A DNA stretch of 64,000 nucleotides, from NCBI RefSeq assembly GCF_014596565.1, contig NZ_NOIN01000004.1, forward strand, positions 551,421 to 615,420, given 5' to 3'. This document shows positions 44,606-54,206 of this stretch, piece by piece (the first letter of the stretch is position 1; each line of letters opens with the position of its first letter). Under the pieces are notes generated by a model. That model saw only the letters and a program-made list of their open reading frames with translations. It made no database searches and was not told the DNA's origin. The position numbers and the translations under genes are program-made. The stretch comes from Pseudomonas sp. PSB18. Its GTDB lineage: Bacteria; Pseudomonadota; Gammaproteobacteria; Pseudomonadales; Pseudomonadaceae.

Positions 44606-45223
44606 TCAACGCTTGCGCAACGCCTCCAGCCGCGCCGGCAAGTCTTCCTTGGGAAACCGCTTGTGCAGCGCAAGCAGCTTCTCATCCGCCGCCTTGGTCT
44701 CCCCCACCTGGCGCAATCGCAGGATTTCCAGCAATCCTTGCTCCAGCGAAGAGGGGGCGGCGGGCACGGGTTTGCTCTTTTTCGCCATGGGCTCATCCGC
44801 CTGGATTTGCACAGGCTGCTCCGGAGCCTGGCTCAGTTCGCCCAGGGGCCCCGCCATACGCGCCATCGGCGCAGGGGCAACAGGGGCTGCCGGCTCGGGG
44901 GCAACGGCAAGCTCCTGCCGGGCGGCGGAATAGTCCAGGGATGCTGGTGCAGCCAGTTCGTCCTTCGGGACCGGCGAGCGCAGCACCAGGCCAATCATCA
45001 GGGCCAGGCCCGCCACGGTGGCGAACGCCATTTGCCAGCGCGGCCGTTGGCAGGCCTTCAGCCAACGTTGCCACAGGCTCGGCCTGGGCGCCGGCGCTTC
45101 GCGGCGGGCGGTGGCCAGGATGAAGGCGTCCAGGGAGGCGGGTGGCTCGCCGCAGGCGTGTTGACGGAAATGCTCGATCAGCGCTTCGTCAGCGGGATCC
45201 GGGGTCTGTCGGGAATCAATCAT
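44606..45223 (-). CDS. Putative anti-sigma factor (single TM)
   Basis: 205 residues: a cytosolic N-terminal part (1-60) that could bind sigma, a TM helix (about 66-83, MAFATVAGLALMIGLVL), and a periplasmic Pro/Ala-rich stretch ending in a basic helical tail (LLEILRLRQVGETKAADEKLLALHKRF). No zinc-binding ZAS HxxxCxxC is present, so the assignment rests on its start overlapping the stop of the ECF gene (ATGA) and the topology. The family is unnamed to me. Confidence 0.7.
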   Translation of the reverse strand: MIDSRQTPDPADEALIEHFRQHACGEPPASLDAFILATARREAPAPRPSLWQRWLKACQRPRWQMAFATVAGLALMIGLVLRSPVPKDELAAPASLDYSAARQELAVAPEPAAPVAPAPMARMAGPLGELSQAPEQPVQIQADEPMAKKSKPVPAAPSSLEQGLLEILRLRQVGETKAADEKLLALHKRFPKEDLPARLEALRKR

Positions 45224-45792
45224 GCGGGTACCTCCTCGGCCAGCAGGCGGTGCAATTTCTGCTGGGCGTAACGCAAACGGCTCTTTACTGTTTCCAGCGG
45301 GACGCCGGTCAGGGCGGCGATCTGCGGCAGCTCAAGGTCGCCGTGCAGGCGCAGCAGGAAGACCTCTCGCTGATCTTCGGGCAAGGCTTGCAACGCAGCC
45401 TCCAGACGGCCCTGATCGCGGCTCAGGCTCAACTGTTGCTCCGGGCTATTGGCGTCGTCGGTCTGGACGTGAAGCTGCTCGTCATAGCTGTCATGCAATG
45501 GATTGTGAACACCGTGCCGGCGCCAGTGATCGATCAAACGGTTGCGGGCAATCTGGAACAGCCAGGTACGAAAACTCGCCCGTCCTTGTGGCTGGGTGCT
45601 GCTGCGGATCAGGCTGAGCCAGGTGTCCTGAAAGATTTCCTCGGCCAGCTCGGCCCTGTTACTCAAGGACACGAGGAAACGGTAAAGCCCCTGCCGATGC
45701 CGCGCATACAGGCTTTCAAAACTGGCGCCATCACCGTCGCGGTAGCGGGCCAGCAGCGTTTCGTCGCTGATGGAGTCAATCGGGGTGGGCAT
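45220..45792 (-). CDS. ECF-type RNA polymerase sigma factor
   Basis: 190 residues: sigma region 2 (about 20-90; FESLYARHRQGLYRFLVSL, EEIFQDTWLSLIR) and region 4 HTH (about 120-180; LPEDQREVFLLRLHGDLELP, LETVKSRLRYAQQKL). No region 1 or 3, as usual for group 4 sigma factors. The ATG at 45792 is used, with AAGGAA rather far upstream; a GTG at 45840 is an alternative. Coupled to the downstream anti-sigma gene. A VWA lipoprotein gene precedes it on the same strand with a REPIN between. Confidence 0.92.
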   Translation of the reverse strand: MPTPIDSISDETLLARYRDGDGASFESLYARHRQGLYRFLVSLSNRAELAEEIFQDTWLSLIRSSTQPQGRASFRTWLFQIARNRLIDHWRRHGVHNPLHDSYDEQLHVQTDDANSPEQQLSLSRDQGRLEAALQALPEDQREVFLLRLHGDLELPQIAALTGVPLETVKSRLRYAQQKLHRLLAEEVPA

Positions 45793-45848
45793 TTGGGTGG
45801 CGGATTCCTTCCAGTTGAAATGCGATTCTGCAAACAGCACCGATCCAC

Positions 45849-45938
45849 TGTGGGAGCGAGCCTGCTCGCGAAGGCGATGTGTCAGCCAACTTTTCCATCG
45901 ACTGGTCCACCGCCATCGCGAGCAGGCTCGCTCCCACA
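45849..45938. repeat. REPIN
   Basis: Arms 45849-45871 and 45915-45938 of the TGTGGGAGCGAGCCTGCTCG type. It lies between the VWA lipoprotein and the sigma gene. Confidence 0.9.
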
Positions 45939-45954
45939 GGGATCCTCGCGGTAC

Positions 45955-47634
45955 TCAGGAGCCGTGCTTGGTCTCGGGCTTGAGGCTCTGTGCCAGCTCG
46001 ACCATCTGCACGAACTCGGCACGCAGCCCGAACGGGTCGTCACCCCGGGCAGAACGGGCCAACTGAGCGGTGTCCTTCAAACTCATCGCCCCAGTGTAGC
46101 GCCCCTCGCCCTTGAGCTGTTGCGCAAAGGCCGCCACCGCCGCCGAGAAACGCAGGTCATCGCTGGCCTTGCCTTCGCCCTGCGCGCTGGCGATGGGATG
46201 TTCGATCAGTCGGCTACTGCCGCCTTCAGCGGGTTTGTAGCGTACCCGCAACATTGCCAGCTCACCGGCCTTGCCTTCCTGCTTGGGCTGCGGGCTGGCA
46301 TAGCGCAGCGGCTCCAGCCAGCCCTGCTCGCCTTTTGGCACGATTTCATACAGCGCCGTCACCGTGTGCCCGGCACCGATTTCGCCAGCATCGACCTTGT
46401 CGTTGTTGAAGTCCTCACGTTTCAACGCGCGGTTCTCATAACCCAGCAGGCGATATTCGCTGACCTGGGCGGGGTTGAACTCCACCTGCAACTTCACATC
46501 CCGCGCCACCACCGCCAGGGTCGAGCTGAGCTGGTCCACCAGCACCTTGCGCGCTTCGAGCAGATTGTCGATGTAGGCGTAGTTGCCATCGCCGGCGTCG
46601 GCCAGCTGTTCCATCAGGTGTTCGTTGTAGTTATCCACACCGAAACCCAGGGTCGTCAGGGACACGCCACTTTTACGCTGGTCCACCGCCATCTGCTTGA
46701 GGCTGTCGAAATCACTGACGCCGACGTTGAAGTCGCCATCGGTGGCCAGCAGGATGCGGTTGATGCCTTTGTCGATAAAGCTTTCCCGGGCCATCTGGTA
46801 CGCCAGTTCGATACCCGAGGCGCCTGCGGTGGAGCCTCCGGCGTCAAGCTGATCGATGGCGTTGCGGATCTGGGCTTTATCGCGACCCGAAGTGGGCTTG
46901 AGCACCACCCGCGACTCACCGGCATAGACCACCAGGGATACCCGATCCTGATCGCGCAACTGGTCCACCAGCAGTTTCAGTGTGCTCTTGACCAGCGGCA
47001 GGCCTTCGCGACGGTCCATGGAGCCGGAAACGTCTACCAGGAAGACCAGGTTGGCCGGCGCCAGGTCCGCCACAGCACGGTCGGAAGCCTTAATGCCGAT
47101 GCGCAGCAAACGGGTGTGGGGGTTCCACGGCGATGGCGCCAGTTCAGTGGTCACGCCAAAGGGTGAACCATCGGTAGGCAGTGCGTAGGTGTAGGGAAAG
47201 TAGTTAACCATTTCCTCCAGTCGCACAGCCCCTTCAGGCGGCAGGCTGCCCTGATTGAGGAAACGTCGCACATTGGCGTAGCTGCCGGTGTCGACATCCA
47301 CGCTGAAGGTCGACACCGGAGTTTCGGCAACGCTGTGGATGGGATTGTCCGGCAGTTTTTCATATTGCTCCCGCGGCTCGCTGCGGTAATCCGCGACGGC
47401 GGCATCGTTTGCCACCAGTAGCGAACCAACCGGTGCCGGCACGGCCATGCGCTTGACCTGAGACGGCGCGGGGACGACCTCGCGTTGCAGTTCAGGCTTG
47501 GCGGCCGCAGCGGCGGGCTCGGCGGTTACGGCAGTCTCTCGGGACGAAGACAACCCACAACCCGCCAGCGCCACCAATAAGGTCACGGTGAAGCCCTGGG
47601 CTGCAGGACGAAGAAATGAATGGGGACGGGACAT
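45955..47634 (-). CDS. VWA-domain lipoprotein (YfbK-like)
   Basis: 559 residues. Lipobox LVALAGC (Cys about 26), N-terminal YfbK-type region (SVAETPVSTFSVDVDTGSYANVRRFLNQGSLPP, about 100-170), VWA domain with MIDAS DVSGSM (about 200-365; second-site TDGD) and a C-terminal DUF3520-like region (about 380-550). Surface- or periplasm-facing protein; homologues often sit beside an ECF sigma/anti-sigma pair, as here. The function is unknown; the VWA domain implies metal-dependent protein binding. Confidence 0.9.
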   Translation of the reverse strand: MSRPHSFLRPAAQGFTVTLLVALAGCGLSSSRETAVTAEPAAAAAKPELQREVVPAPSQVKRMAVPAPVGSLLVANDAAVADYRSEPREQYEKLPDNPIHSVAETPVSTFSVDVDTGSYANVRRFLNQGSLPPEGAVRLEEMVNYFPYTYALPTDGSPFGVTTELAPSPWNPHTRLLRIGIKASDRAVADLAPANLVFLVDVSGSMDRREGLPLVKSTLKLLVDQLRDQDRVSLVVYAGESRVVLKPTSGRDKAQIRNAIDQLDAGGSTAGASGIELAYQMARESFIDKGINRILLATDGDFNVGVSDFDSLKQMAVDQRKSGVSLTTLGFGVDNYNEHLMEQLADAGDGNYAYIDNLLEARKVLVDQLSSTLAVVARDVKLQVEFNPAQVSEYRLLGYENRALKREDFNNDKVDAGEIGAGHTVTALYEIVPKGEQGWLEPLRYASPQPKQEGKAGELAMLRVRYKPAEGGSSRLIEHPIASAQGEGKASDDLRFSAAVAAFAQQLKGEGRYTGAMSLKDTAQLARSARGDDPFGLRAEFVQMVELAQSLKPETKHGS

Positions 47635-47776
47635 GGGGCTGAACCTCGTGAGTGGATGATCCGTTCACAAGCTCAGACGAGGGGGATTTGCGATTCGGGT
47701 TAACGACCGCAAATTTTTTTCGCGGCACTGAGACAGCAGCGCCTGGTCATCCTGGATGTCCAGGCGCAAGACGCGG

Positions 47777-48358
47777 CTAGCGAGACGGAATGGCTTGCAG
47801 GTCATCGACGATAAAGCGACTCAACACACCGGTATAGTACCCCTCCACATCGGAGTTACCCTTGTTGGTCAGCGCGCCCAGCATGCTCTTCATGTTTTGC
47901 ATTTGCCCTACCGCGCCGCCAGGCATCAACCCCTCACGTGCCTGGGCAAAGTGCAACACCTCGGCGCCGGCCTTCTTCACCTTGACCTGATAGCTGAAGT
48001 CGACACTGGCAAGGTACATACCGTCGGCGACGATCTTGCTCATGAAGCCGCCCTGGGTATCCTGGATGCGGCGCGCGTAAACGGTGTTCACGTCCAGTAG
48101 ATAGTCCGCTGTTTCCCGGCTGGAGGCATAGCGATTGGCATCGAGCAGGCGCAGGACCAAGTCGCCGTTCAATTGCTCGCGCACGGTTTCGTCAGGCAGG
48201 AAGCGCTCATTCTTGCCGACGACTTCAACGTTGAAGGTGTCGATCCAATACGTGGCGGTCTTGGGGATCGCTACCGGCGCGGGAGAAATGTAGTAGTCGG
48301 GCTTGGAGGCACAGCCCGCCAGGAGGCAGAGGGCCAGGAGTGTGGCAAGAGCGCGCAT
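47777..48358 (-). CDS. Lipoprotein of unknown function
   Basis: 193 residues with a signal and lipobox LCLLAGC (Cys15). The mature part (YWIDTFNVEVVGKNERFLPDET) looks like an alpha/beta periplasmic domain; no catalytic motif is visible. It is probably outer-membrane anchored (Ala at +2 after Cys). The gene stands alone between the VWA lipoprotein promoter and the MDR gene. Confidence 0.75.
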   Translation of the reverse strand: MRALATLLALCLLAGCASKPDYYISPAPVAIPKTATYWIDTFNVEVVGKNERFLPDETVREQLNGDLVLRLLDANRYASSRETADYLLDVNTVYARRIQDTQGGFMSKIVADGMYLASVDFSYQVKVKKAGAEVLHFAQAREGLMPGGAVGQMQNMKSMLGALTNKGNSDVEGYYTGVLSRFIVDDLQAIPSR

Positions 48359-48482
48359 GTCGGAATTCGTCCCTGAAGAGTTGATTGTAAAGCGCGGCGG
48401 ATTTTACGGAGTCTGGAAGGCTTCTCAAGCTGTTTTGCTGTTTACGCGACTGCGCTGCCATGAGGATCTTCCCCCAGAAGCC

Positions 48483-48512
48483 AAAAGCCCCGGTCGTTAT
48501 GGACCGGAGCTT
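48483..48512 (-). terminator. Terminator of the MDR reductase gene
   Basis: Read on the minus strand: AAGCTCCGGTC-CATAAC-GACCGGGGCTT then TTTT, 34 bp after the stop at 48547. One wobble in an 11-bp stem. Confidence 0.8.
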
Positions 48513-48546
48513 GGGTTGGCACCTGACTCGCAACAGGGAGATCCGA

Positions 48547-49548
48547 TCATTCGACGCCGATTTCCACCACCGTTTTCCCTTGCCCGCGTCCATCGGTCAC
48601 CTGCGCGAACGCGTCATTGACCTCGTCCAGGCCAAACCGCCGCGGATCCACCTTGATCCGCAATTTCCCCGCCTCAACCAGCCCTGCCGCCTCCCGCAAG
48701 ATCTGGCCATGGCGCTCGCGTCCCTTGCCGGTCAGTAAGGGCATCAAGGTAAACACGCCAGAATAACTCGCGCCACGAAACGACAACGGCGCCAGGCTGT
48801 GTTGCCCCCAGCCCAGGCAACTGAGGACATGGCCAGTGTAGGTCTTCACGGCGTTGAACGACGCGTCCAGGGTCTGGCCGCCGACCGTGTCATAAACGAT
48901 GTCGAAGCCCTCGCCATCGGTGTGCAGGCGTACATAGCTGTCGGTGTCCTCGGATCGGTAGTCAATGGCCGTCGCGCCCAGTTCGCGGATGAAATCCAGG
49001 CTGCCGATCGAGCCGGTGGCATAGACCTCAGCGTCCCGGGCCCTGGCAATCTGCACAGCCATTTGACCAACACCGCCCGCGCCACCATGGATCAGCACTT
49101 GCTGGCCGGCCCGGACATTGGCGCGATCCACCAACCCTTCCCAGGCCGTGATGAAGACCAGCGGCAATGCCGCCGCTTCCCGCATGCTCAGTGAGGCGGG
49201 CTTGGGGGCGATCAGGCGAGCATCGACGGCAATGTATTCGGCCAGGGCACCTTGAGCGCCGCCGATACCACCCGCCATGCCGAATACCTCCTCGCCGGGG
49301 ACAAAGTCATTCACACCCTCCCCCAACGCTACGACCGTCCCGGCCAGGTCAATCCCCAATACAGCGGGCAGTGGCTGACGAGCATGGGCTCCGCCTCCTG
49401 CCGCGATCTTGGTATCCAGCGGGTTGATGCCCACAGCGTGAACCTTGATCAAGACTTGTCCCTTGCCCGGAACAGGCCGGGGAATAGGGCGGACGACCAG
49501 TGGCGCCTGGGCAGCTTCGGCGACGGCAGCGGACATGGTGTTGTTCAT
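48547..49548 (-). CDS. Zinc-independent MDR alcohol dehydrogenase/quinone oxidoreductase
   Basis: 333 residues of the medium-chain dehydrogenase/reductase family. GroES-like N-terminal domain (1-120, INPLDTKIAAGGG), Rossmann fold with GGAGGVGQMAVQIARARDAEV (about 150-170). No catalytic zinc Cys/His set, so the quinone-oxidoreductase branch (NADPH-dependent reduction of quinones or enones). The start at 49548 has GGAGG nine bases upstream. It is divergent from a LysR gene 106 bp away, the usual regulator-target pair. Confidence 0.9.
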   Translation of the reverse strand: MNNTMSAAVAEAAQAPLVVRPIPRPVPGKGQVLIKVHAVGINPLDTKIAAGGGAHARQPLPAVLGIDLAGTVVALGEGVNDFVPGEEVFGMAGGIGGAQGALAEYIAVDARLIAPKPASLSMREAAALPLVFITAWEGLVDRANVRAGQQVLIHGGAGGVGQMAVQIARARDAEVYATGSIGSLDFIRELGATAIDYRSEDTDSYVRLHTDGEGFDIVYDTVGGQTLDASFNAVKTYTGHVLSCLGWGQHSLAPLSFRGASYSGVFTLMPLLTGKGRERHGQILREAAGLVEAGKLRIKVDPRRFGLDEVNDAFAQVTDGRGQGKTVVEIGVE

Positions 49549-49654
49549 GATGGTAAACCTCCAATGAGTGGGTAGGTTCATATTGCGAGTGCCGGACTAT
49601 TCCGATAAGTAAGCAAGAATGGATAAGATTTATTCCTCATAAAGGCCAAATCCA

Positions 49655-50533
49655 ATGGATCTGTTCGATGCAATGCAGGTGTTCGTACGGGTGGTGGAAC
49701 GTGGCTCGTTCTCGGCCGTCGCCAGGGAACTGAACCTGGGTCAACCGGCGGTGAGCAAGCAGATCCGCGGACTGGAGAAACACCTGGGTGGGGCACTGTT
49801 TGCCCGCAGCACCCGCCATCTCGCGTTGACCGATCAAGGTCAGCGCTTCTATGCCCAGAGCAAGGAAATCCTCGCCAGCCTGGACACTGCCCGACTCAGT
49901 TTCGCCAGCGGACAGGAACAGGTCGCAGGCGCTCTGCGCGTCGCGGCGCCGGTGAGTTTCGGACGGTTATGCATTGCACCCCTCGTGGGTGACTTCCTGG
50001 CGCGTCATCCACAGGTTCGGATCGACCTGAGGCTGAGCGATCAACATGAGGACGTGCTGAAGGAAAATATTGACGTGGCCATTCGTATCGGCAAGGTCAA
50101 AAACGAAGGGTTGGTAGCCCTGAAGCTCGGCGAGAGCACGCGCCGGGTGTATGCCTCCCCCGCCTACTTGCAACGGCATGGCACACCACTCGAACCGTCT
50201 GATCTTGTCCGTCACAACTGCCTGGGGTTTACCCTGCTGGAGCACTATGACGTTTGGCAGTTCGACTGCCATGGCGAACAACATCACGTGACGATCAAGG
50301 GCAATGTCACCAGCAACAGCAGCGAAGCGATCCGGGAAATGGTGCTTTGCGGGTTAGGCCTTTCGCTTTCGCCACAGTGGTTGTTCGCCGCCGACGTTCG
50401 CCAGGGTACCGTGACCGGCGTGCTTGCCGATTACCAGCCGACGGCATTGCCCATCCACGCGGTATTCAGCCAGGACCGACGCCGCTCGGCACGCACCCGG
50501 GCTTTTGTAGACTTCTTGCGCGAACGCCTTTGA
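49655..50533 (+). CDS. LysR-family transcriptional regulator
   Basis: 292 residues: N-terminal winged HTH (1-60; FVRVVERGSFSAVARELNLGQPAVSKQIRGLEKHLG) and a periplasmic-binding-like effector domain (90-290). Of the PcaQ/DsdC-like short subset with FARSTRHLALTD. It most likely controls the divergent MDR reductase gene in response to an electrophile or quinone; the effector is inferred. Confidence 0.92.
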   Translation: MDLFDAMQVFVRVVERGSFSAVARELNLGQPAVSKQIRGLEKHLGGALFARSTRHLALTDQGQRFYAQSKEILASLDTARLSFASGQEQVAGALRVAAPVSFGRLCIAPLVGDFLARHPQVRIDLRLSDQHEDVLKENIDVAIRIGKVKNEGLVALKLGESTRRVYASPAYLQRHGTPLEPSDLVRHNCLGFTLLEHYDVWQFDCHGEQHHVTIKGNVTSNSSEAIREMVLCGLGLSLSPQWLFAADVRQGTVTGVLADYQPTALPIHAVFSQDRRRSARTRAFVDFLRERL

Positions 50534-50572
50534 AGACCGGGCTACCGGATCAGCAGAGGCGCCTGAGCAGAA

Positions 50573-51886
50573 CTAGGCGTCACACGCCAATGAAGGCTGC
50601 GCCGACTTCATGGGGCGTCGCGAAAAAAACAGCGCCGCCGCGACACCCACCGCCCCCATCACCGCGCTATACCCCACGCACACCCACGGGCTCCACGGCA
50701 CCAGCGCGATCAGCACCAGCGGCGTGACACTGGCCCACAGCGCATAGGCGATGTTGTAGGTGAACGAGATGCCGGAGACGCGAATCTTTGGCGGGAACAG
50801 GTTGACCATCACCGAAGGCACCGCGCCGACCACGCCGCAACCCAGGCCGGCCACGGCGTAGGCCAGACCCAGCCAGGCACCGCCGTTGATCAGGCTGGCG
50901 TAGAGCACGGAGATGCCCAGGGGCAGCAATACGCTGTAGAGCATGACGGTGCGCCAGGCGCCGATGCGATCGACGATGAGGCCGGCCAGGACACAGCCGA
51001 TGTTCAGGAAGACGATGCCCAGGCTGCTCAAGGCAAAGGTCTGGCCGGGCGTCATGCCGAAGCTTTTCTGCATCACGGTCGGGGTAATGACCACGAACAC
51101 CACCACCGCGGAGGTCAGCACGCAAGTCAGGATGGCGGCGGGCAGCAAGGCCTGTCGATGTTCCCGCAACACCGTGCGCAGCGGCAGTTCTGCAGCGCCT
51201 TCGCGGTTGGCTTGCAAGGCCATGAAGATCGGCGTTTCGCTCAGCCAGCGGCGCAGCCAGACGCCGATAACCCCGAAGACTCCGCCCAGCAGGAAGGGCA
51301 TGCGCCAGGCGTAATCGAGGATTTCTGTCGGGGTGTAGATACGGGCCAGCGCCGTGGCGGTCAGCGCGCCGAGCAAGTAGCCGAAGGTCAGGCCGGCCTG
51401 GAGAAAACCCAGGGCGTAGCCGCGATGGTGAAGCGGGGCATGTTCGGCCACGAACACCCAGGCACTCGGCACCTCACCGCCCACCGCCGCGCCCTGCAGG
51501 ATGCGCAGCGCCAACAGCAGCAGCGGTGCGAAATAGCCGATTTGCTCGTAGGTCGGCATCACGCCGATGAGCAGGCACGGCAAGGCCATCATCAGGATGC
51601 TCAGACTGAATACCCGCTTGCGTCCCAGACGATCCGCGAAGTGCGCCATGAGGATGCCGCCCAGTGGCCGCGCCAGATAGCCAGTGGCGAAAATCCCGAA
51701 GCTTTGCAGCAAGCGCAGCCAGTCGGGCATTTCCGGTGGGAAGAACAGCTGGCTGAGGGTCAGGGCGAAGAAAACGAAGATGATGAAATCGTAGATCTCC
51801 AACGCCCCGCCCAAGGCGGCAAGCCCCAGGGTCTTGTAGTCGGACCGGCTGAACCGGTCGCCTGGCGGATGGGTGATGGCTGTCAT
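50573..51886 (-). CDS. MFS transporter, metabolite:H+ symporter type
   Basis: 437 residues with about 12 membrane segments. The inter-TM2-3 motif reads GGILMAHFADRLGRKRVFSLSI, characteristic of the MHS subfamily that carries dicarboxylates, citrate or osmolytes. The substrate cannot be read from the sequence. The gene is convergent with the LysR gene. Confidence 0.87.
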   Translation of the reverse strand: MTAITHPPGDRFSRSDYKTLGLAALGGALEIYDFIIFVFFALTLSQLFFPPEMPDWLRLLQSFGIFATGYLARPLGGILMAHFADRLGRKRVFSLSILMMALPCLLIGVMPTYEQIGYFAPLLLLALRILQGAAVGGEVPSAWVFVAEHAPLHHRGYALGFLQAGLTFGYLLGALTATALARIYTPTEILDYAWRMPFLLGGVFGVIGVWLRRWLSETPIFMALQANREGAAELPLRTVLREHRQALLPAAILTCVLTSAVVVFVVITPTVMQKSFGMTPGQTFALSSLGIVFLNIGCVLAGLIVDRIGAWRTVMLYSVLLPLGISVLYASLINGGAWLGLAYAVAGLGCGVVGAVPSVMVNLFPPKIRVSGISFTYNIAYALWASVTPLVLIALVPWSPWVCVGYSAVMGAVGVAAALFFSRRPMKSAQPSLACDA

Positions 51887-51966
51887 GGGCAGATTTGAAT
51901 ATCAGGTTGTAGAAAGGGCGGGGGCGATGCGAAACCCCTCGCCACAAAGGCTCACAGGGCGGGTGA

Positions 51967-52527
51967 TCAGCGGTGGTAACGCCGCACGACACTGCTGTTG
52001 CGCAACACGTGGCCGTTGATCTTTTCCATCAGTTGGGCACGGGTCAGCCCCGCGGGCAACGCATCCGGCGGCAGGTCCAGGGCGAAAAGCTGGATCAGAT
52101 AGTGATGAGCACTGTCGCCGAGGGGTGGGCAGGGACCGATATAACCGCGGGTGTTCTTGCTGTTGATTCCGCTCATGCCTTCCAGCGTGGTCTTGCTGCC
52201 CGCCCCTGCCGGTATTTGCCGCGTGCTGGCCTTGATACCGTAAAGCACCCAGTGGTCGACGCCCTGGCCCCTTTGGCCATCCGGATCCAGCATGACGATG
52301 GCGTAGCTGAGGGTGCCCGGTGGGCCGGCATTCCAGCTCAAGGCAGGGGAAATGTTCTTGCCCCCGCAATTGTTGGCGTCACTGGCAGCCGCAGCGGTGA
52401 AAAGACGGTCATCCGACACGCCGGGGATGTTGAGGGTGAAGCGCTCCTCGGCCTGGGCAGCCCCTTGTGCGCACAGCACCAGGGCGAAGGCTGCCAGCCA
52501 GGGGGTGAGGGAAGTCAATCGGGTCAT
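51967..52527 (-). CDS. YbhB/YbcL-family (Raf kinase inhibitor-like) secreted protein
   Basis: 186 residues with a Sec signal (MTRLTSLTPWLAAFALVLCAQGAAQA-EERF). PEBP-like fold with landmarks DxDPDG (VMLDPDGQRGQGVDHWVLY) and GYIGPCPP...HHYLIQLFALD. Ligand-binding protein of unknown bacterial function. ATG at 52527 is preceded by AAGG; a GTG at 52536 is an alternative. It is divergent from the Rieske-FAD reductase. Confidence 0.9.
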   Translation of the reverse strand: MTRLTSLTPWLAAFALVLCAQGAAQAEERFTLNIPGVSDDRLFTAAAASDANNCGGKNISPALSWNAGPPGTLSYAIVMLDPDGQRGQGVDHWVLYGIKASTRQIPAGAGSKTTLEGMSGINSKNTRGYIGPCPPLGDSAHHYLIQLFALDLPPDALPAGLTRAQLMEKINGHVLRNSSVVRRYHR

Positions 52528-52665
52528 ACCGGGCACCTTATGCGGGTCAGGCCATGGACGGCCTGCGCACTATAGCCCCAGCTTCGCCCGGGTTGCAGTG
52601 ACAATTATGCTGAACCTCACTCCAATCAGCCGACTCCAACGAGAAACGCCTGCCGGAGACCGACC

Positions 52666-54201
52666 ATGTCCTTGCATCAAGTCGCCCGCTTCGCGGATGT
52701 ACGCGAAGACCGCGGCCTCGAAGTCAAGATCAACGAAACGACCCTCCTGTTACTGCGCGCAGGCGATCAGGTACGCGCCTTCCAGGGCAAATGCCCGCAC
52801 GCCGGCGCGCCGCTGGCCAAGGGTGCGGTGTGTCACGGTAGGCTGATATGCCCCTGGCACAAGGCGGCATTTCGGGCCGAAGACGGCGCCCTGTGCGAAC
52901 CACCGGCCCTCGACAGCCTGGAGCGCTATCACGTCGAGGTCCGCGACGGCGACATCTGGGTCGATGACCAACCGCTGCCCGCCGAGAAAATCCCGCCGGC
53001 CGATGACCCACGCACCTTTGTCATCATCGGTGCCGGGGCCGCCGGCACGGCATGCGCCACGGCATTGCGCGATAAAGGCTTCGGCGGCCGGATCCAAATG
53101 ATCGATCGCGAAAGCGACGCCGGGTATGACCGCACGGTGCTGAGCAAATACGTCCTGGCCGGTGACATGACCGTCGAGGAGACACCTGCGCTGCGGGATG
53201 AAACTTACTTCACCCAGCAACGCATCGAGCGGCTTCACGGCGAGGTCATGGGGCTGGATAGCACCTCCCGCCAGATTCGCCTGGCCGACGGGCAGACGCT
53301 GGGTTACGACGCAGCGCTGATCGCCACGGGCGGAACGCCCAAGACCCCGGACCTGCCCGGCATCGATTTGCCACAGGTGTTCGTGCTGCGCTCGATGGAG
53401 CACGCAAGACACATCCTCGACAGTGCCCGGTCGGGGCAACGGGCGGTGATTATCGGTGACAGTTTCATTGCCATGGAAGTCGCCTCGTCGCTGCGCAAAC
53501 GGAAGCTGAGCGTCACCGTCCTGGCCCGGCATCCCGTGCCGTTCGCGGCGCAGTTGGGCGACAGTGTCGGCCAGGCCATCCTGGCCCGGCATCGAGCCAA
53601 CGGCGTGGTGTATCACAGCGATGGCGAAGCGGCGCGAATCGAAGGTGCTGGCAAGGTGGAGGCCGTAGTGTTGGACAATGGCCAGCGCTTTGCGGCAGAC
53701 CTTGTGATTGTCGGGATCGGCGTGCACCCGGCCACCGATCCGTTCGCCGATTTGCCACGGGAAGAGGACCAGTCATTGACCGTCGACGCCGGCATGCGCG
53801 TGACCGATGGCGTATGGGCCGTCGGTGACATCGCGACGTTTCCTCTCAGCGGCCAGCCTCGGCGAATCGAACACTGGCGCCTGGCCCAGCAACAGGCCCG
53901 GATCGCGGCAGCGAATATGCTCGGTGGTGATGAGCATTATCTGGATGTGCCGTTTTTCTGGACTTATCACTTCGGCAAACGCTACGACTACCTGGGCCAT
54001 GCCGAACAATGGGACGAGGTGCAATTCAAGGGCACTCCCGAGCATCCGCCCTTCATTGGCCTGTTGGGCAAGGATGGTCTCGTTGCCGCGGCAGTGGCCT
54101 GCGACGAAGGCCGGGCCATGGCGGCGCTGGCCCAACGCATGAAACAACCGCTGCCGGTGGATGAGGCGTGGCGGTTGATCCGGGATTTTTCAAGCGCCTG
54201 A
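52666..54201 (+). CDS. Rieske-FAD reductase, apoptosis-inducing-factor-like
   Basis: 511 residues: an N-terminal Rieske domain (C43PH45 and C62PWH65 binding a 2Fe-2S cluster) fused to a NAD(P)H-FAD reductase of the pyridine nucleotide-disulfide family (VIIGAGAAGTACA about 118, second NAD fold AVIIGDSFIAMEVASSLRKR, GVWAVGDIATFP) and a C-terminal reductase-C segment. The fusion is that of AIFL/ferredoxin-NAD reductases feeding electrons to cytochrome P450 or Rieske oxygenases; none is adjacent. GGAG precedes the start by about 8 bases. Confidence 0.9.
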   Translation: MSLHQVARFADVREDRGLEVKINETTLLLLRAGDQVRAFQGKCPHAGAPLAKGAVCHGRLICPWHKAAFRAEDGALCEPPALDSLERYHVEVRDGDIWVDDQPLPAEKIPPADDPRTFVIIGAGAAGTACATALRDKGFGGRIQMIDRESDAGYDRTVLSKYVLAGDMTVEETPALRDETYFTQQRIERLHGEVMGLDSTSRQIRLADGQTLGYDAALIATGGTPKTPDLPGIDLPQVFVLRSMEHARHILDSARSGQRAVIIGDSFIAMEVASSLRKRKLSVTVLARHPVPFAAQLGDSVGQAILARHRANGVVYHSDGEAARIEGAGKVEAVVLDNGQRFAADLVIVGIGVHPATDPFADLPREEDQSLTVDAGMRVTDGVWAVGDIATFPLSGQPRRIEHWRLAQQQARIAAANMLGGDEHYLDVPFFWTYHFGKRYDYLGHAEQWDEVQFKGTPEHPPFIGLLGKDGLVAAAVACDEGRAMAALAQRMKQPLPVDEAWRLIRDFSSA

Positions 54202-54206
54202 CCCAT

